Shown one piece after another: positions 12,147-21,466 of a stretch of DNA of 64,000 bases. This stretch comes from Pogonophryne albipinna (taxonomy: Eukaryota > Chordata > Actinopteri > Perciformes > Artedidraconidae): the NCBI GenBank assembly GCA_028583405.1, contig JAPTMU010000160.1, positions 62,001-126,000 on the forward strand, written 5' to 3'. Both the position numbers and the translations under genes were made by a program. The notes under the pieces were generated by a model. The model ran no database searches. It was not told where the DNA came from and saw nothing but the letters and a program-made list of their open reading frames with translations. Numbering within the stretch: the first letter of the stretch is position 1; each line of letters starts with the position of its first letter.

Positions 12147-13130
12147 TTGTTCAGTATATGTTCCCCAGTTGTAGTGCACGAGTGGAAAAATGTGTCTATC
12201 TGTTTCCAGAATGAAGCAGGATCTCACACCTCTCCAGATGTGGGACACAGCGACTGTAATACCATAGTGAGGGTAAAATTAGCCAGAATTCCCCTCCCAC
12301 AGAGAGTGTACTTAGTTTGCGGCGACCGGGCCTATGGCTGTGTGCCATATGACATTTTTGATGGCACCTGTTATCTAGCCTACCTAATCCCTTTAATCCG
12401 TAAAGTAGAGCCTAATGAGATTGCAGCGATACTTCCCTCTTTACACAGGAACAGCAGGTCCATTACACAAGGACAACAGATAGCTAGCCTATTTTTGCCT
12501 TGGTACGGTATTTATGTTACTCAGCAGGAAATAGTGGCACTGTCCAACGTAGTGGAACACCATCTAAATGTATCTAACACAGCGATGTTAGCTGAACACA
12601 AAGAATTGCAGGAAGTAAGGACAGTAGCATTACAGAATCGTATGGCGCTGGATCTTCTCCTAGCTGCTCAGGGGGGCACATGTAAGGTAATTGGGTCTGA
12701 GTGTTGTTCTTTCATCTCTGACGCTACACCGGAAATAATGGACATGGCGCATGATACTGCTAGGGGAATAACAGAATTGCATGAAACTCATGGATTTACA
12801 TTAGGGGATTTAAGTGGAACCATTGGATCCTGGGGAGCGGGGTTGGTTAAATTTGTTGTTACTGTTTCAGTGTTTATCTTGGTTGTGCTAATCCTAGTGA
12901 TCTGTTTGATAACTGTAGTTAAATTAGCCATACGCAGGGTTGCCAAGACCGCCCTCCAAGCCCCACAGAGGCTAGTCGGATATTCAACTGTAGGTGACAC
13001 AATGTTAATGTACGACGCCGAGCTTCCAGATCCCTGGGTCTCCATTGCGGTTTCTGCCCATGGGTACCCCCATTCAGCGATTGATAAAATGATTACAGTT
13101 GACACTCAAAATAAAGAACAGATGTTTTGA
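12147..13130 (+). pseudogene. ERV-1 Env SU end and transmembrane (TM) subunit
   Basis: A 327-codon frame. Residues 101-104 are RNSR, a minimal furin-type cleavage motif, followed by a hydrophobic stretch fitting a fusion peptide. A heptad-rich helix (about 125-165) leads to LQNRMALDLLLAAQGG, the position of the immunosuppressive-type segment, and then the CX6CC motif at 179-187. A membrane anchor spans about 233-259, followed by a cytoplasmic tail of about 65 residues. This is gamma-type TM organisation. The frame is intact to its stop at 13128-13130; only the upstream breaks disable the gene. ERV genus cannot be fixed without pol. Confidence 0.88.
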
Positions 13131-13809
13131 TTTCTCTTTTCAGGTTGTTATAATAAATGTCTGACTTTTCCTTTTCAGATTTTGAACAAATGTATTTGAA
13201 TGAAATATATGTACTACTAAGTGCCTTACTCTTGAATAAAGCGTAATGAAGTAAACGTAAAGTAATGTTAAAGATTGAGGACACTGCAACTTTGCAGGTT
13301 ACAGATTGATCTATTCATCACTGTGAATTTATACCTTAATTGTGAATTTTAGCTGGATCTCTCATGATTCTGATTTTATACCTCAATTGGATTTCTTATA
13401 ATCCTAAATTCTAATTGTGTTTTAATAAGTAATTGCCTTGAAGTGAATCTTTGAAGATGTAAGCTGATTTAGAATTTGTGTTTGATGAATGAGATTAACT
13501 GAGTGATAAATGATAAAAGATCTTATTTTTGAAACATATATTTTGCTATTATATTTTTGTATTTCATGTGTGTTTATTATTGTGCTTTTGACAAATGATG
13601 CCAAACACTGAGGAGAGATGATTTTTCTATTATGATTGACTGTGTTCAATCATTGTGATTGAAATGTTTTCAATCTTGTTCTACTTTTGATGTAATTGAT
13701 GTAAGTGGGCCCACACAACTCTGAAGACGCTTATTGATTTAAGTAGTGACTGAAATATTCTTAGACTAATGTTAATTGGTTATCAATAGATTGATAAAAA
13801 GAATGGAAC
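13131..13809 (+). other. ERV-1 env 3' flank, non-coding
   Basis: AT-rich sequence between the env stop and the 3' LTR. A purine stretch (AAAAAGAATGG, ending at 13807) directly precedes the LTR and is a weak polypurine-tract candidate. No coding signal was seen. Confidence 0.5.
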
Positions 13810-14233
13810 TGTCAGAGAATATTTTAATCTGATCACTTGGTATATTGAGTTTCTCAGCGTTCCTGGGAACCTGTCTTAATTACAAACATCTGCTTCCCAT
13901 TAAATCGCAATATCCCCTTGCTGCAACTTGAACTGGGTAACAGGTCAAAGGGTCATTTCCTTCTGTGGAGAATAAATATTGTAGACACAGAGGGGCCTTG
14001 TTCTGACTATCTGGCATTGATTAGGCAGAGTTGCAATAGTCCGTCCCTCTCAGATATATAATGGATCTATTCTTTTTCTCTTCAGAGTTTCGCGTGGCTT
14101 ACACATAACACTGTGATAAACTATGCGAGGCTCTCCGGCCGTTTCTACGAACTTTCAATAAATCTCAAGGTGTTTGATTAAACAATGATTCCAGTCTCCA
14201 TGTTTCCTGCACCGCTCTGAAGTTTCCGTAACA
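13810..14233 (+). mobile_element. ERV-1 3' LTR
   Basis: A 424-bp copy of the 4666-5098 LTR, TGTCAGAG to CCGTAACA. The small differences include loss of a few bases (for example CTATTATTCTC shortened to CTTTTTCTC, and TGGTGGCC lost) and single substitutions. ATATG (14234-14238) follows and duplicates 4661-4665. Confidence 0.93.
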
Positions 14234-14238
14234 ATATG

Positions 14239-14517
14239 AGTATTGATATGGCTGGGTGGAGTGGCCTCATTTATGCTGACATATTCTTCATGTCTCAACC
14301 AAGTTTCAGTGAGACAGCATATATCAATATTATAATCTGATATTAAATCATTTACCAATATTGCTTTAGATGCTAGAGATCTTATGTTTAAGAGACCACA
14401 TTTAATATTCCTGTTTTGTTGCACTGTAGTAGTTGTTACATTTACTTTTATTAGGTTATTATGTATGACACCTCTATTAGGTTTTACCTTTAATTGTCCT
14501 TGGGCAGACACACACAC
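14239..14517 (-). pseudogene. LINE-A ORF2, endonuclease N-terminal part
   Basis: Carries LLNIRSLASKA and CCLTETWL, the N-terminal asparagine and glutamate motifs of the APE endonuclease, and stops where ERV-1 begins. The frame lines up in sequence with the endonuclease remainder at 3675-4660, which shows the ERV split a once-continuous domain. The frame shown in the track below 14239 runs into the LTR and is not LINE. Confidence 0.88.
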
Positions 14518-14805
14518 CGCTAATATTGGGTATTTTATTGGGTTCGGGATTCCTATGGATGACTGCCTAGGAGAGAGCGCAGAGAAGCGTGTAAGACTGC
14601 GACTCCGCCTCCTGGTCTCAACTCCAGTTTGTCATGGATTAAGTCCACAAAGCCCTGAAATGTTTGCCGAAATGAGATCTGCACCTTCCAAAGTAGGATG
14701 AATGCCGTCTCTCTTAATCAGACCAGGTTTTCCCCAGAAGGCTGTCCAATTATTTACGAAGCCCACATTGTTTGCTGGGCACCACCAAGACAACCAGCGC
14801 TGAAA
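14518..14805 (-). other. LINE-A ORF1-ORF2 junction
   Basis: The region between the end of the esterase-type ORF1 and the ORF2 endonuclease. It contains a short continuation of ORF1-like sequence (near 14690-14790) that no longer reads through. No separate gene. Confidence 0.5.
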
Positions 14806-15483
14806 TTATGACATATCATACATGTCATCATTGATCAGATTGGGGAGGGGACCAAAGAAGATTACGGTGTCCGACATTGTTTTAGCATAACTACACACCG
14901 ACTCCACATTAAGTTTGGTGCATTCTGATTGGCGTAAACGAACATCATTACCACCGATGTGAATAACAATCCTACTGTATTTACGTTTATTTTTAGCCAG
15001 CAGTTTAAGATGCGCCTCAACGTCGCCCGCTCTGGCCCCCGGAATGCATGTGACTGTGGAGGCTTTGGTCCCTAAATTCACGTGTCTCATAATAGAGCTA
15101 CCAATAACCAGAGTTAGCTTCTCAGCGGGTGTCTCGCTGAGTGGGGAATATCTGTTAGATACGTGAACGTGGTGGGGACCTGCGGGTTTCGCGTTATGCC
15201 CCTTCTGAACAGTCACCCAGTCTCCCTGCTGCTCGGGAGTTGCCGGGGGACGGCTAATAGGAGCTATCTTTTGCCGGTCCGCACCGGCTAACATGGGCTT
15301 TAATGTAGCTGAGTTACTTTCTAAGATGCGGAGCCGGGCTTCTATGGCTATGATTCCCGCCTCCAACCTAACAACTATACTACATTTAACACATGTATCG
15401 GTACCAGTAAAGGAGGTAGGGAAGTAACCAAACATGAGACAGTTAGAGCAGGGAATAGCACCCGAGGGTGGGGAAAGAGCCAT
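14806..15483 (-). CDS. LINE-A ORF1, esterase-type (225 codons)
   Basis: First protein of the LINE. N-terminal cysteines (CSNCLMFGY and CVKCS, about residues 17-36) could form a small zinc site and are followed by a helical segment. The C-terminal half is an SGNH/GDSL-like esterase: LVIGSSIMRHV (block I) and VIHIGGNDVR (block III) are clear. ORF1 esterases of this type are known in CR1/L2-group elements. The ATG at 15483 opens shortly after the element's 5' UTR. The frame is open, but the catalytic Asp/His block expected at the C-terminus is cut off by the stop at 14806, so it is probably truncated. Confidence 0.8.
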   Translation of the reverse strand: MALSPPSGAIPCSNCLMFGYFPTSFTGTDTCVKCSIVVRLEAGIIAIEARLRILESNSATLKPMLAGADRQKIAPISRPPATPEQQGDWVTVQKGHNAKPAGPHHVHVSNRYSPLSETPAEKLTLVIGSSIMRHVNLGTKASTVTCIPGARAGDVEAHLKLLAKNKRKYSRIVIHIGGNDVRLRQSECTKLNVESVCSYAKTMSDTVIFFGPLPNLINDDMYDMS

Positions 15484-15657
15484 GGCTAGCTATCAAGCTA
15501 AAGTAGCTACCGTTAGCAAACCCGAAAAGAGTGTAGGCAACTGTGGAGTTACAGTCGCTAAGAGAAGGAGAGTTGTGAGTGCTTAAGCTGTAGTAACGTG
15601 TGATTACAACGTCAGGTAGTTGCCGTGATCAAGAGTTTTAAAACGATCGATGATCGA
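15484..15657 (-). other. LINE-A 5' UTR
   Basis: Between the ORF1 start and the point where the Gypsy-A LTR resumes (AGCTGCCGTC at 15661). The LTR bases AAT appear on both sides of the LINE (1378-1380 and 15658-15660), the only visible target duplication. Confidence 0.6.
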
Positions 15658-15948
15658 AATAGCTGCCGTCTAGCAGGTAGTCAGCGTATTTATGGGGGAG
15701 TGGATTTGGCAACTGGCGAATGAGATCGCTGATTTTCACTGGGTGCCGGTGTGTCAATCAGCAGTGTCTGTGTCTTTGTTGTGACAGTTCGTTGAGGAGG
15801 TTAAACAAGCATGCAAGTAAAAAGAGTTCATCGCTAAATAGCGCACACCATTAAAATCACAACGCTATATGTAACATGCAACAATTATATAAAAGGTTTA
15901 ACCATCCGTCCCACTGTCTAACATACTGACTTTATTCACTTTGTGACA
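15658..15948 (-). mobile_element. Gypsy-A left LTR, second part
   Basis: Matches 22499-22792 closely, from AGCTGCCGTCTAGC to CTTTGTGACA. Joined with 385-1380 it makes one LTR of about 1.29 kb. On the minus strand this is the start (U3 side) of the 3' LTR. Confidence 0.9.
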
Positions 15949-15965
15949 CTCCTCCCCCCTTTAAC
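15949..15965 (-). promoter_or_regulatory. Gypsy-A polypurine tract
   Basis: On the minus strand AAAGGGGGGAGGAG directly abuts the LTR start TGTCACAAAG. This is the expected primer for plus-strand DNA synthesis and fixes the LTR boundary at 15948. Confidence 0.85.
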
Positions 15966-15984
15966 AGTTGTCGTCCCAACAATC

Positions 15985-16605
15985 TTACTGTCCATACCTG
16001 TCTGGAGGCCTACCCCTGTTTTGCCTCTGAGACCTTCGTAGGGGTGATGCATTTCTCTGCTCTTGTGGGGCTACAGGGACCTCTCCTACGGGACCTGTGG
16101 GAGGAGCAATTACTATGGGCACAAGGGTCAAAGGCAACAATAGGGGCCTGGGAAGTAGCGAATTGGGGAAGATTGAGTTTGTTTCAATCTCTGGGGCATG
16201 ATGTGGTACTTCAGGTGGATCGAAAGGGCAAGGCCTAAGATGGTTACGATGGATTGTCTTAATAGGGCCTTCTTTTCCTTCTGGCCTGATCTGGAAAACT
16301 GGCAGGCCGGGGCGTAGTTGATCATGAACAACATAGAGTTGGGGCTGCCAGTGGGGCGCCAACTTTCCCTCCCCTCTGCGGCGGAAATTTCGCAACAGCA
16401 CCCGCTCTCCGGGTAACAAGGGGAGGTGCTTTGCTTTCCGATCGTACCTGTCCTTGTCTCGCAGTCTGTTTGCTTTGGTCCTTGCTGCCACTTGTTTGTA
16501 GACTCTCTGCAAGGTCAGGTTATGCTGATGTACCCAGCCTAACAGGTCATGTCTCTGAGTCAGTGGTGGTGCTCTCACCACAGTTTCAACAGGCATGCCG
16601 GCCAA
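15985..16605 (-). pseudogene. Gypsy-A integrase C-terminal region
   Basis: Continues the integrase after a one-base frameshift near 16590. It has the LPGERVLLRNF segment and then GKLAPHWQPQLYVV, the SH3-like/GPY-F type C-terminal DNA-binding module, followed by a proline-rich basic tail (RRSQRQNRGRPPDRY) to the stop at 15985. No chromodomain is present, unlike Gypsy-B. Confidence 0.82.
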
Positions 16606-17136
16606 ACATTACAAAATGTGGGGTCATTCCAGTCGTCTCATGTGTGGTATTGTTATACATCTGGAGCAGAGAAGGCAAGTGGTCTGGCCAGTGTACTTGG
16701 TCCTCCAAGCTCAATGATCCTAGAAGAGACAACAGAGTCTTGTTAAATCTTTCACAGGCCCCATTTCCTTGGGGCCTGTAGGGTGTGGTTCGGACCTTCG
16801 CAGACCCATAAAGGCTGCACAGCTGTGCTACCAGGTTTGACTCAAAGGCTCCCCCTTGGTCAAACAGGATACGTTCCGGGCAACCCCATGGCTGGATGAG
16901 GTGTCGCCAGAGAACACGAGCTGTGGTGGCTGCCGTCTGGTCTTTTGTAGGGATAGCCCATCCATACTTTGTGAAAAGGTCAGTCATAACCAATAGATAA
17001 GGGTAAGTGTCGCCATGCCAGCCAAGAGACCGGTAGTCGATTGAGACAATTTCCAAAGGGTATGATGTTAGGATAGGAACCAAAGGTGCTCTTACCTTTG
17101 GGCCCTTTTTCTGTTGGGTGCAGCTCGCACAATTGG
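16586..17136 (-). pseudogene. Gypsy-A integrase catalytic core
   Basis: Inserts the element DNA into the host genome. The DDE triad is visible as SIDYRSLGW, LFDQGGAFES and PQGNGACERFNKT. CASCTQQKKG at its N-terminus is the second cysteine pair of the HHCC zinc finger whose histidines lie at 17697-18086. The reading frame given up to 17164 enters the inserted solo LTR; genuine integrase ends at 17136/17140. The upstream end is cut by that LTR and the downstream end by a frameshift. Confidence 0.88.
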
Positions 17137-17140
17137 ACGC

Positions 17141-17664
17141 TGTAGTGGAAATTTCATATTTCACCTTATATGTCTTATGTTACCTTATATGCTAAACCAA
17201 ATGCTTCTCATAACATTGTCTAAAACACCTATATAATTTCCTGAGATGTGCTGTTTTCTTCTCATACTCTAATGTGGGTTTTTATTCCCAAGCGCTTCAA
17301 GGCCACATAGCTGATTGTTAGACTAGGTTGAGACTCACACAAAGTCACACGAGAACTTCCCTATTCTGAGACACTATCTACAGCTCAAGGACAGGTGTCT
17401 AATAACAATGAGACCGTGTGAAGACAGATTTCTGAACTTCCCGCCCTTCCTGTATATAAGCTTTGCTATTTTATTATATCTGCGCACACTCCTGCAGACT
17501 ATTTTATACTCTGTGAGACCTGTGACTTTGTATTGCGTTTTATGTATTTGAAGCTTCAAATAAATTAACCAGAAAGACAACTCTGTCCGTTTCACCATTT
17601 ATTTGTTGATCACTCTGACTTGTGTATCTCCACCGTATTGACTGGGTCTAAGATTTCCATAACA
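17141..17664 (+). mobile_element. Solo LTR inserted in Gypsy-A integrase
   Basis: A 524-bp segment from TGTAGTGG to CCATAACA, flanked by ACGC on both sides (17137-17140 and 17665-17668). It separates the HHCC finger from the catalytic core. In plus orientation it has a TATA-type box (TGTATATAAGC, about 17452) and AATAAA (about 17560), the order expected for U3-R-U5. No internal genes of its parent element occur nearby, so it is a recombined solo LTR. The frame 17374-17598 within it is not a gene. Confidence 0.82.
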
Positions 17665-17676
17665 ACGCCCATGTCT

Positions 17677-17711
17677 GTAGGTTACATTACATTACATTAC
17701 ATTGCATTGCA
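17677..17711. repeat. ATTAC short tandem repeat
   Basis: TTACATTACATTACATTACATTGCATTGCAT, a five-base tandem repeat at the edge of the integrase zinc-finger sequence. Confidence 0.8.
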
Positions 17712-18086
17712 TAGGTCAGTTCCCATCCCTACCCAGTAGAAAGTCTTCCTCAGCAGGGCATCGATCTTGGCTATGCCCATGTGTCCTGAGGCTTGGTGAT
17801 ACTTTTCCCACAGCTCCTGTGTCTTGCCAGTGGGCACCACAATTTGGGAGAGGTTCAGCCCAGTATGACGCTCTTGGGTTCTCCGCTTCAACACACCTTC
17901 CTGGATGTATAACCGGCTCCATTCTCGCAAGAGGCGTTTTACTGCAGGCTGACTGGCTTTCCTTTCCTCAGGTAGTGGGAAGTGTCCTCTTGCCATCCAC
18001 CCCTTTACTTGGACCAGTGCTTGGTCTCCTTCCTGACAATGCTTCCAATGGTCTTCAGTTTCAGGGATGTCCTCCGATTCCACCAC
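17697..18086 (-). pseudogene. Gypsy-A integrase N-terminal zinc-finger region
   Basis: Carries LWEKYHQASGHMGIAKIDALLRKTFYW, shown here by its key residues: the two histidines of the HHCC finger (H-X3-H spacing within YHQASGH) and the aromatic FYWVGM that precede the cysteine pair at about 17120. The frame overlaps the RNase H frame (18005-18844), so a frameshift lies near 18010-18080. The C-terminus runs into the ATTAC repeat. Confidence 0.8.
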
Positions 18087-18844
18087 TGCTGGGTCTGCTG
18101 GGTGGGTTCTGCGTCTTGTGGCAACCTGGACAAAAGATCAGCATTCTGGTTTGCAGAGCCAGGGCGATATTTCAAGTCAAAGTCAAAGTTTGCCAGCTGG
18201 GCTGCCCACCGCTGTTCAGTGGCACCTAAGTGTGCTGTGTTCAGGTGGACAAGTGGGTTATTGTCTGTAAAAGCCAGGAATTTGTTGCCCCACAAATAGT
18301 CTTTGAATTTCTCAGTGACAGCCCACTTGAGGGCCAAAAACTCCAGTTTGAATGAACTGTAATTTTTGTCATTCCTTTCAGTGGGGTGTAAGCTTCTGCT
18401 GGCATAAGCAATAACCCTCTCCCTGCCATCCTGTACTTGTGATAGCACTGCCCCCAATCCTCCTAGGCTAGCATTAGTGTCGAGATGGAATGGCTTTGCG
18501 AAGTCGGCAAAGGCCAAAACTGGGGCACTCACCAACGCAGTCTTCAGAGCATCGAATACCACCTGGCAGTCTGCAGTCCAATCCACGGCATTCTTCCCTT
18601 GTCGCATGCTAGCAGAACCTACTAGGAGAGCGTTAAGGGGTGCAGCGATTTTGGAGAAGCCCTTCACAAATCTACGGTAATATCCTACAAATCCAAGGAA
18701 TGACCGTACCTGCTTGATGGTTGAAGGGGTTGCCCAGTTCCTTACAGCGGCGGTCTTTTCAGTGTCTGTGGATACTCCGTCCTTCGAGATACGTGTCGAG
18801 GTAGGTGACCTTTTTCCGAAACAAGTGGCATTATGGGGCTGCAA
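18005..18844 (-). pseudogene. Gypsy-A RT thumb and RNase H
   Basis: 279 codons. It begins with the RT connection segment (RSFLGFVGYYRRFVKGFSKIA) and continues with RNase H: FHLDTNASLGGLGAVLSQ, SRSLHPTERNDKNYSSFKLEFLALKWAV, FTDNNPLVHL and the RPGSANQNADLLSR end. The DTNAS, E and DNN acidic positions are kept (the usual first motif is DAS; here N-A-S). Upstream and downstream frameshifts separate it from RT and integrase. Confidence 0.88.
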
Positions 18845-18846
18845 CT

Positions 18847-19458
18847 TCAGGCCGTGGGCGGCCAGCTTTTCGAAAACCTGCTCCAGGTGTCAATGTGGGT
18901 GTCAAAATCAGGAGAGTATACTACCACGTCATCCAAATAGATCAGTAGAGACTCCTGGACCTGTCCTCCAGCAGCGCGCATTAGTCTTGGAAAGTTGTGG
19001 GGCATTACAAAGGCCAAAGGGCATCCTCTGGAACTCGTAGAGGCCCATGGGGGTGGTGAATGCCGTCTTCTCCCGATCTTTTGGGTCCATTTCCACCTGC
19101 CAAAATCCACTGGCGAGGTCCAGAGTGGAGTACCAAGCAGCTTGTTTGAGACTTTGAGGGATCTTCAATCTTGGCAGGGGGTAGGCATCTTTGTGAGTCA
19201 GAGAATTGAGCCTTCTGTAATCGAACAGAAGCACCAGGATCCATCTTTCTTCCTTACCAATATGAGGGTGCGCCCAAGGACTGGAGCTATCCTGATAACA
19301 TCTGTGTCCAACATGTTTTGGAAGAGGCTCCTCAACTCAGGGTAGAGGGTTGGTGGATTGGCCTGTAGCACTCCGGCTAGGTGGTGCAGAGCCTGTGGGG
19401 ATGGAGTGGAGGACTGCATCAGTTTGACCAAAATCCTCATCCCCTGCTGCAAAGACAT
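18847..19458 (-). pseudogene. Gypsy-A reverse transcriptase
   Basis: RT is spread over three frames: 19198-19458 (ILVRKKDGSW), 18929-19234 (DYRRLNSLT, YSTLDLASGFWQV, EFQRMPFGLCNAP) and 18847-19110 (LLIYLDDVVVYS). The catalytic YLDD is present. At least two frameshifts, plus a small deletion near the LILVRKKDGSW block, disable it. Order and motifs are those of Ty3/gypsy RT. Confidence 0.88.
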
Positions 19459-19601
19459 CCGCTATCGCTGCAACAGGGAGTCCATTTTCTGCTGTTGTTG
19501 GTCAACAATCCCTCCCTTTTAGCAGGTTGAATGGATGCTGACCTTCAACAGTGACCGGTTCACCTGGACATCCACCTCTACTAGACCTGGGTCTGAGGCT
19601 T

Positions 19602-20522
19602 TCAGTACAAGGTCCTTTTCTCCCCGAATTGGCTTGGTTCAACCTGGAAGACATTAGCAAGCGGGCGCCGTTGGGGTATTGTGACTGGGTAAGGATTTGC
19701 GTTACATACCCTTATGGGGAGCCGTCCTTTCACCACCCAGGCGACGGTGCGGGCTACCTGCCACTCGTCATCTCTTTCTGGTCCTTCCACCAGGGCACAA
19801 AAATCTGACTTGGTCTCCGCCCCATACAGCTGTGTCCAGAGACCATCTCGCTGTGGAGGCACAACCACTGATTCCTGGCGGGTCGACCTGGCCACTCCCA
19901 CCGGTCCATCCGAGGAATCGGTTGTGACACTTTTTGGCAGACAGCAAAGGCACGTTCCCACTCTCCTTTGGCTTGTTGGGACATGGTGGCTCCGAATGCA
20001 GTCAGCCCGGGGTGAACACCCTGAAACAGTTCTTTCCAGCAGTGTGAAATCACATTCATCCCTAGTATACCTCTTTCCGCCTTCAGACACTCATCTTTGA
20101 CAATGATGACTCCTTTACCTGGCACAGTGACTCCTCCCACTGAGAAATCCAGGATGGCGTACCGGTGTAGGGGATCTTTAGTCCATTTGCTGCCTTGAGC
20201 GTTAGCCAGTGCAGGTCTTGTGGGTTTCTTTTCTGTTCTCCACTCACCATTTCTGAAAAAAAGTTTCACTAAACAGCGTAACTTGTGAGCCTGTATCAAG
20301 CAAGCAGGGCAATTTTACTCCTGCTACTAGTATGTCAACCCCTGGGCACTCCCCAACAATAGAGGGCCTGTCTGCTTGGTTTCCCTGATTCAGCTCCCCA
20401 ACCACATGGCTCTCAGTGGCTGAGGCTGTTAGTTTAACGGCCCCCTTACATGCTGGCAGTTTCTCTGAATATGGCCAGCCTGCCCACAGCCTCTGCAAAT
20501 AGGTTGGCCACGTTGGTCCCAC
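19602..20522 (-). pseudogene. Gypsy-A protease and protease-RT linker
   Basis: The retroviral-type aspartic protease starts in 20244-20522 with LLDTGSQVTLF (DTG active site). A stop and a frameshift follow at a run of seven T (minus strand, about 20253-20262). The remainder reads in 19754-20299 (GILGMNVISHCW, the flap-to-C-terminal block) and 19602-20090. The start of the 20522 frame overlaps the end of Gag in the -1 frame. Confidence 0.8.
20429..20438 (-). promoter_or_regulatory. Putative -1 ribosomal frameshift site, gag to pro
   Basis: On the minus strand the last Gag codons read G TTA AAC TAA. GTTAAAC is a slippery heptamer known to promote -1 frameshifting in some viruses, in the X XXY YYZ phase. 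Slipping back one base puts the ribosome in the frame that leads to the protease DTG motif, and the two frames overlap by 94 bases. No downstream pseudoknot was evaluated. Confidence 0.55.
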
Positions 20523-21418
20523 TCAAACCTTTGTTGCCTGGGGGAGGATGCGTTATGGCCTCTCTGAGAGAGTCTGTTAGGGGGTGGGGTAGAGTCTCTG
20601 TGCCCAACTGGGGCATTTTGTGGTGAGAGTTGGCGTCTGATCTCTTCTGTAAGACTTTCTGTAATAATGGACAGTTGGTCTTTCATTTCTTTCCTGAGTT
20701 CAGTTCTTACTGTTTCTCTGCATTCTTCCAGGCTAGGTGGTGCCATGGCCGGTCGTGGCTGTGGCACTGAAACACGTGATGCACCGGCAGACTCCATCCT
20801 TAGTTCAGTTTCTAATGCTTTAACTTCACAAGACACGTCACGGAAGGACATTGTAGGATTTCTACGCACCTGCCGTTGAAGTTCCTGTTGTACCATACCG
20901 GGCTTCAAACCAAGGACAAGCTGGTCTCGGATAGTCCTCTCATCCTGGGCTGAGCCAGCTGGTTCCACTTCTTCCCATTGGTGGAATAGTTCACGGAGCC
21001 GAAGGAGGAAAGAAGCAGCAGTTTCCTCTTCTTGTTGGTAACATTTGAAAAACTGTGCCCGAAGCTGGGCTACTGGGGTTACACGTCCATACAGTCTCTT
21101 TAACTCCTGCAGTATGGCTACGCTACTTGAGAGTTTGTTGGGGTCAAGCAGCCGCATCTCCCTTTTTGCGTCACCCTCAAGTGCCCCAAAAATAAAATCA
21201 ATTTTCTGTTCCTCATTTAACCCTTGTGCCCTCAGCATCGCCTGAACCTGCCCATGCCATTCAGAAAAACACATCTTGCTTCGGTCACCATTGAACTTTG
21301 GGATCCATGGGACACCCATAAACCAAGGCATCATCATTGCATTTACCACAGGCTGACTATTTTCTTGCCTGCCCCCATTTTCTAATGACCCACTGGGCCT
21401 TGCAGCTTCATCTGCCAT
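20429..21418 (-). CDS. Gypsy-A Gag (330 codons)
   Basis: The capsid/nucleocapsid protein. I place the start at the ATG at 21418 (MADEAARPSG); the longer frame from 21463 begins with a non-ATG codon overlapping the primer-binding region. The central part (WHGQVQAML, FIFGALEGDAKREM, AQFFKCYQQEEE, LVLGLKPGMVQQEL) resembles the capsid of the Ty3-gypsy group from which the vertebrate PNMA-type genes derive; this comparison is from memory. A single zinc knuckle CRGCGQAGHIQRNC (CX2CX4HX4C) lies near the C-terminus. The frame is intact, in contrast to pol. A GTTAAAC heptamer in the correct phase lies just before the stop. Confidence 0.85.
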   Translation of the reverse strand: MADEAARPSGSLENGGRQENSQPVVNAMMMPWFMGVPWIPKFNGDRSKMCFSEWHGQVQAMLRAQGLNEEQKIDFIFGALEGDAKREMRLLDPNKLSSSVAILQELKRLYGRVTPVAQLRAQFFKCYQQEEETAASFLLRLRELFHQWEEVEPAGSAQDERTIRDQLVLGLKPGMVQQELQRQVRRNPTMSFRDVSCEVKALETELRMESAGASRVSVPQPRPAMAPPSLEECRETVRTELRKEMKDQLSIITESLTEEIRRQLSPQNAPVGHRDSTPPPNRLSQRGHNASSPRQQRFEWDQRGQPICRGCGQAGHIQRNCQHVRGPLN

Positions 21419-21444
21419 TCTGCACTGTATGGTGTGGAAAATGA

Positions 21445-21462
21445 ATCCTGCCGACAACGCCA
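21445..21462 (-). promoter_or_regulatory. Gypsy-A primer-binding site candidate
   Basis: On the minus strand, four bases after the LTR end (GGCTGTTACA), the sequence TGGCGTTGTCGGCAGGAT starts with the TGG expected for pairing with a tRNA CCA end. The primer tRNA is not identified. Confidence 0.6.
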
Positions 21463-21466
21463 CTAA

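Noticed and set aside
17374..17598. 74-codon minus-strand ORF
   Set aside because: Inside the solo LTR and antisense to it.
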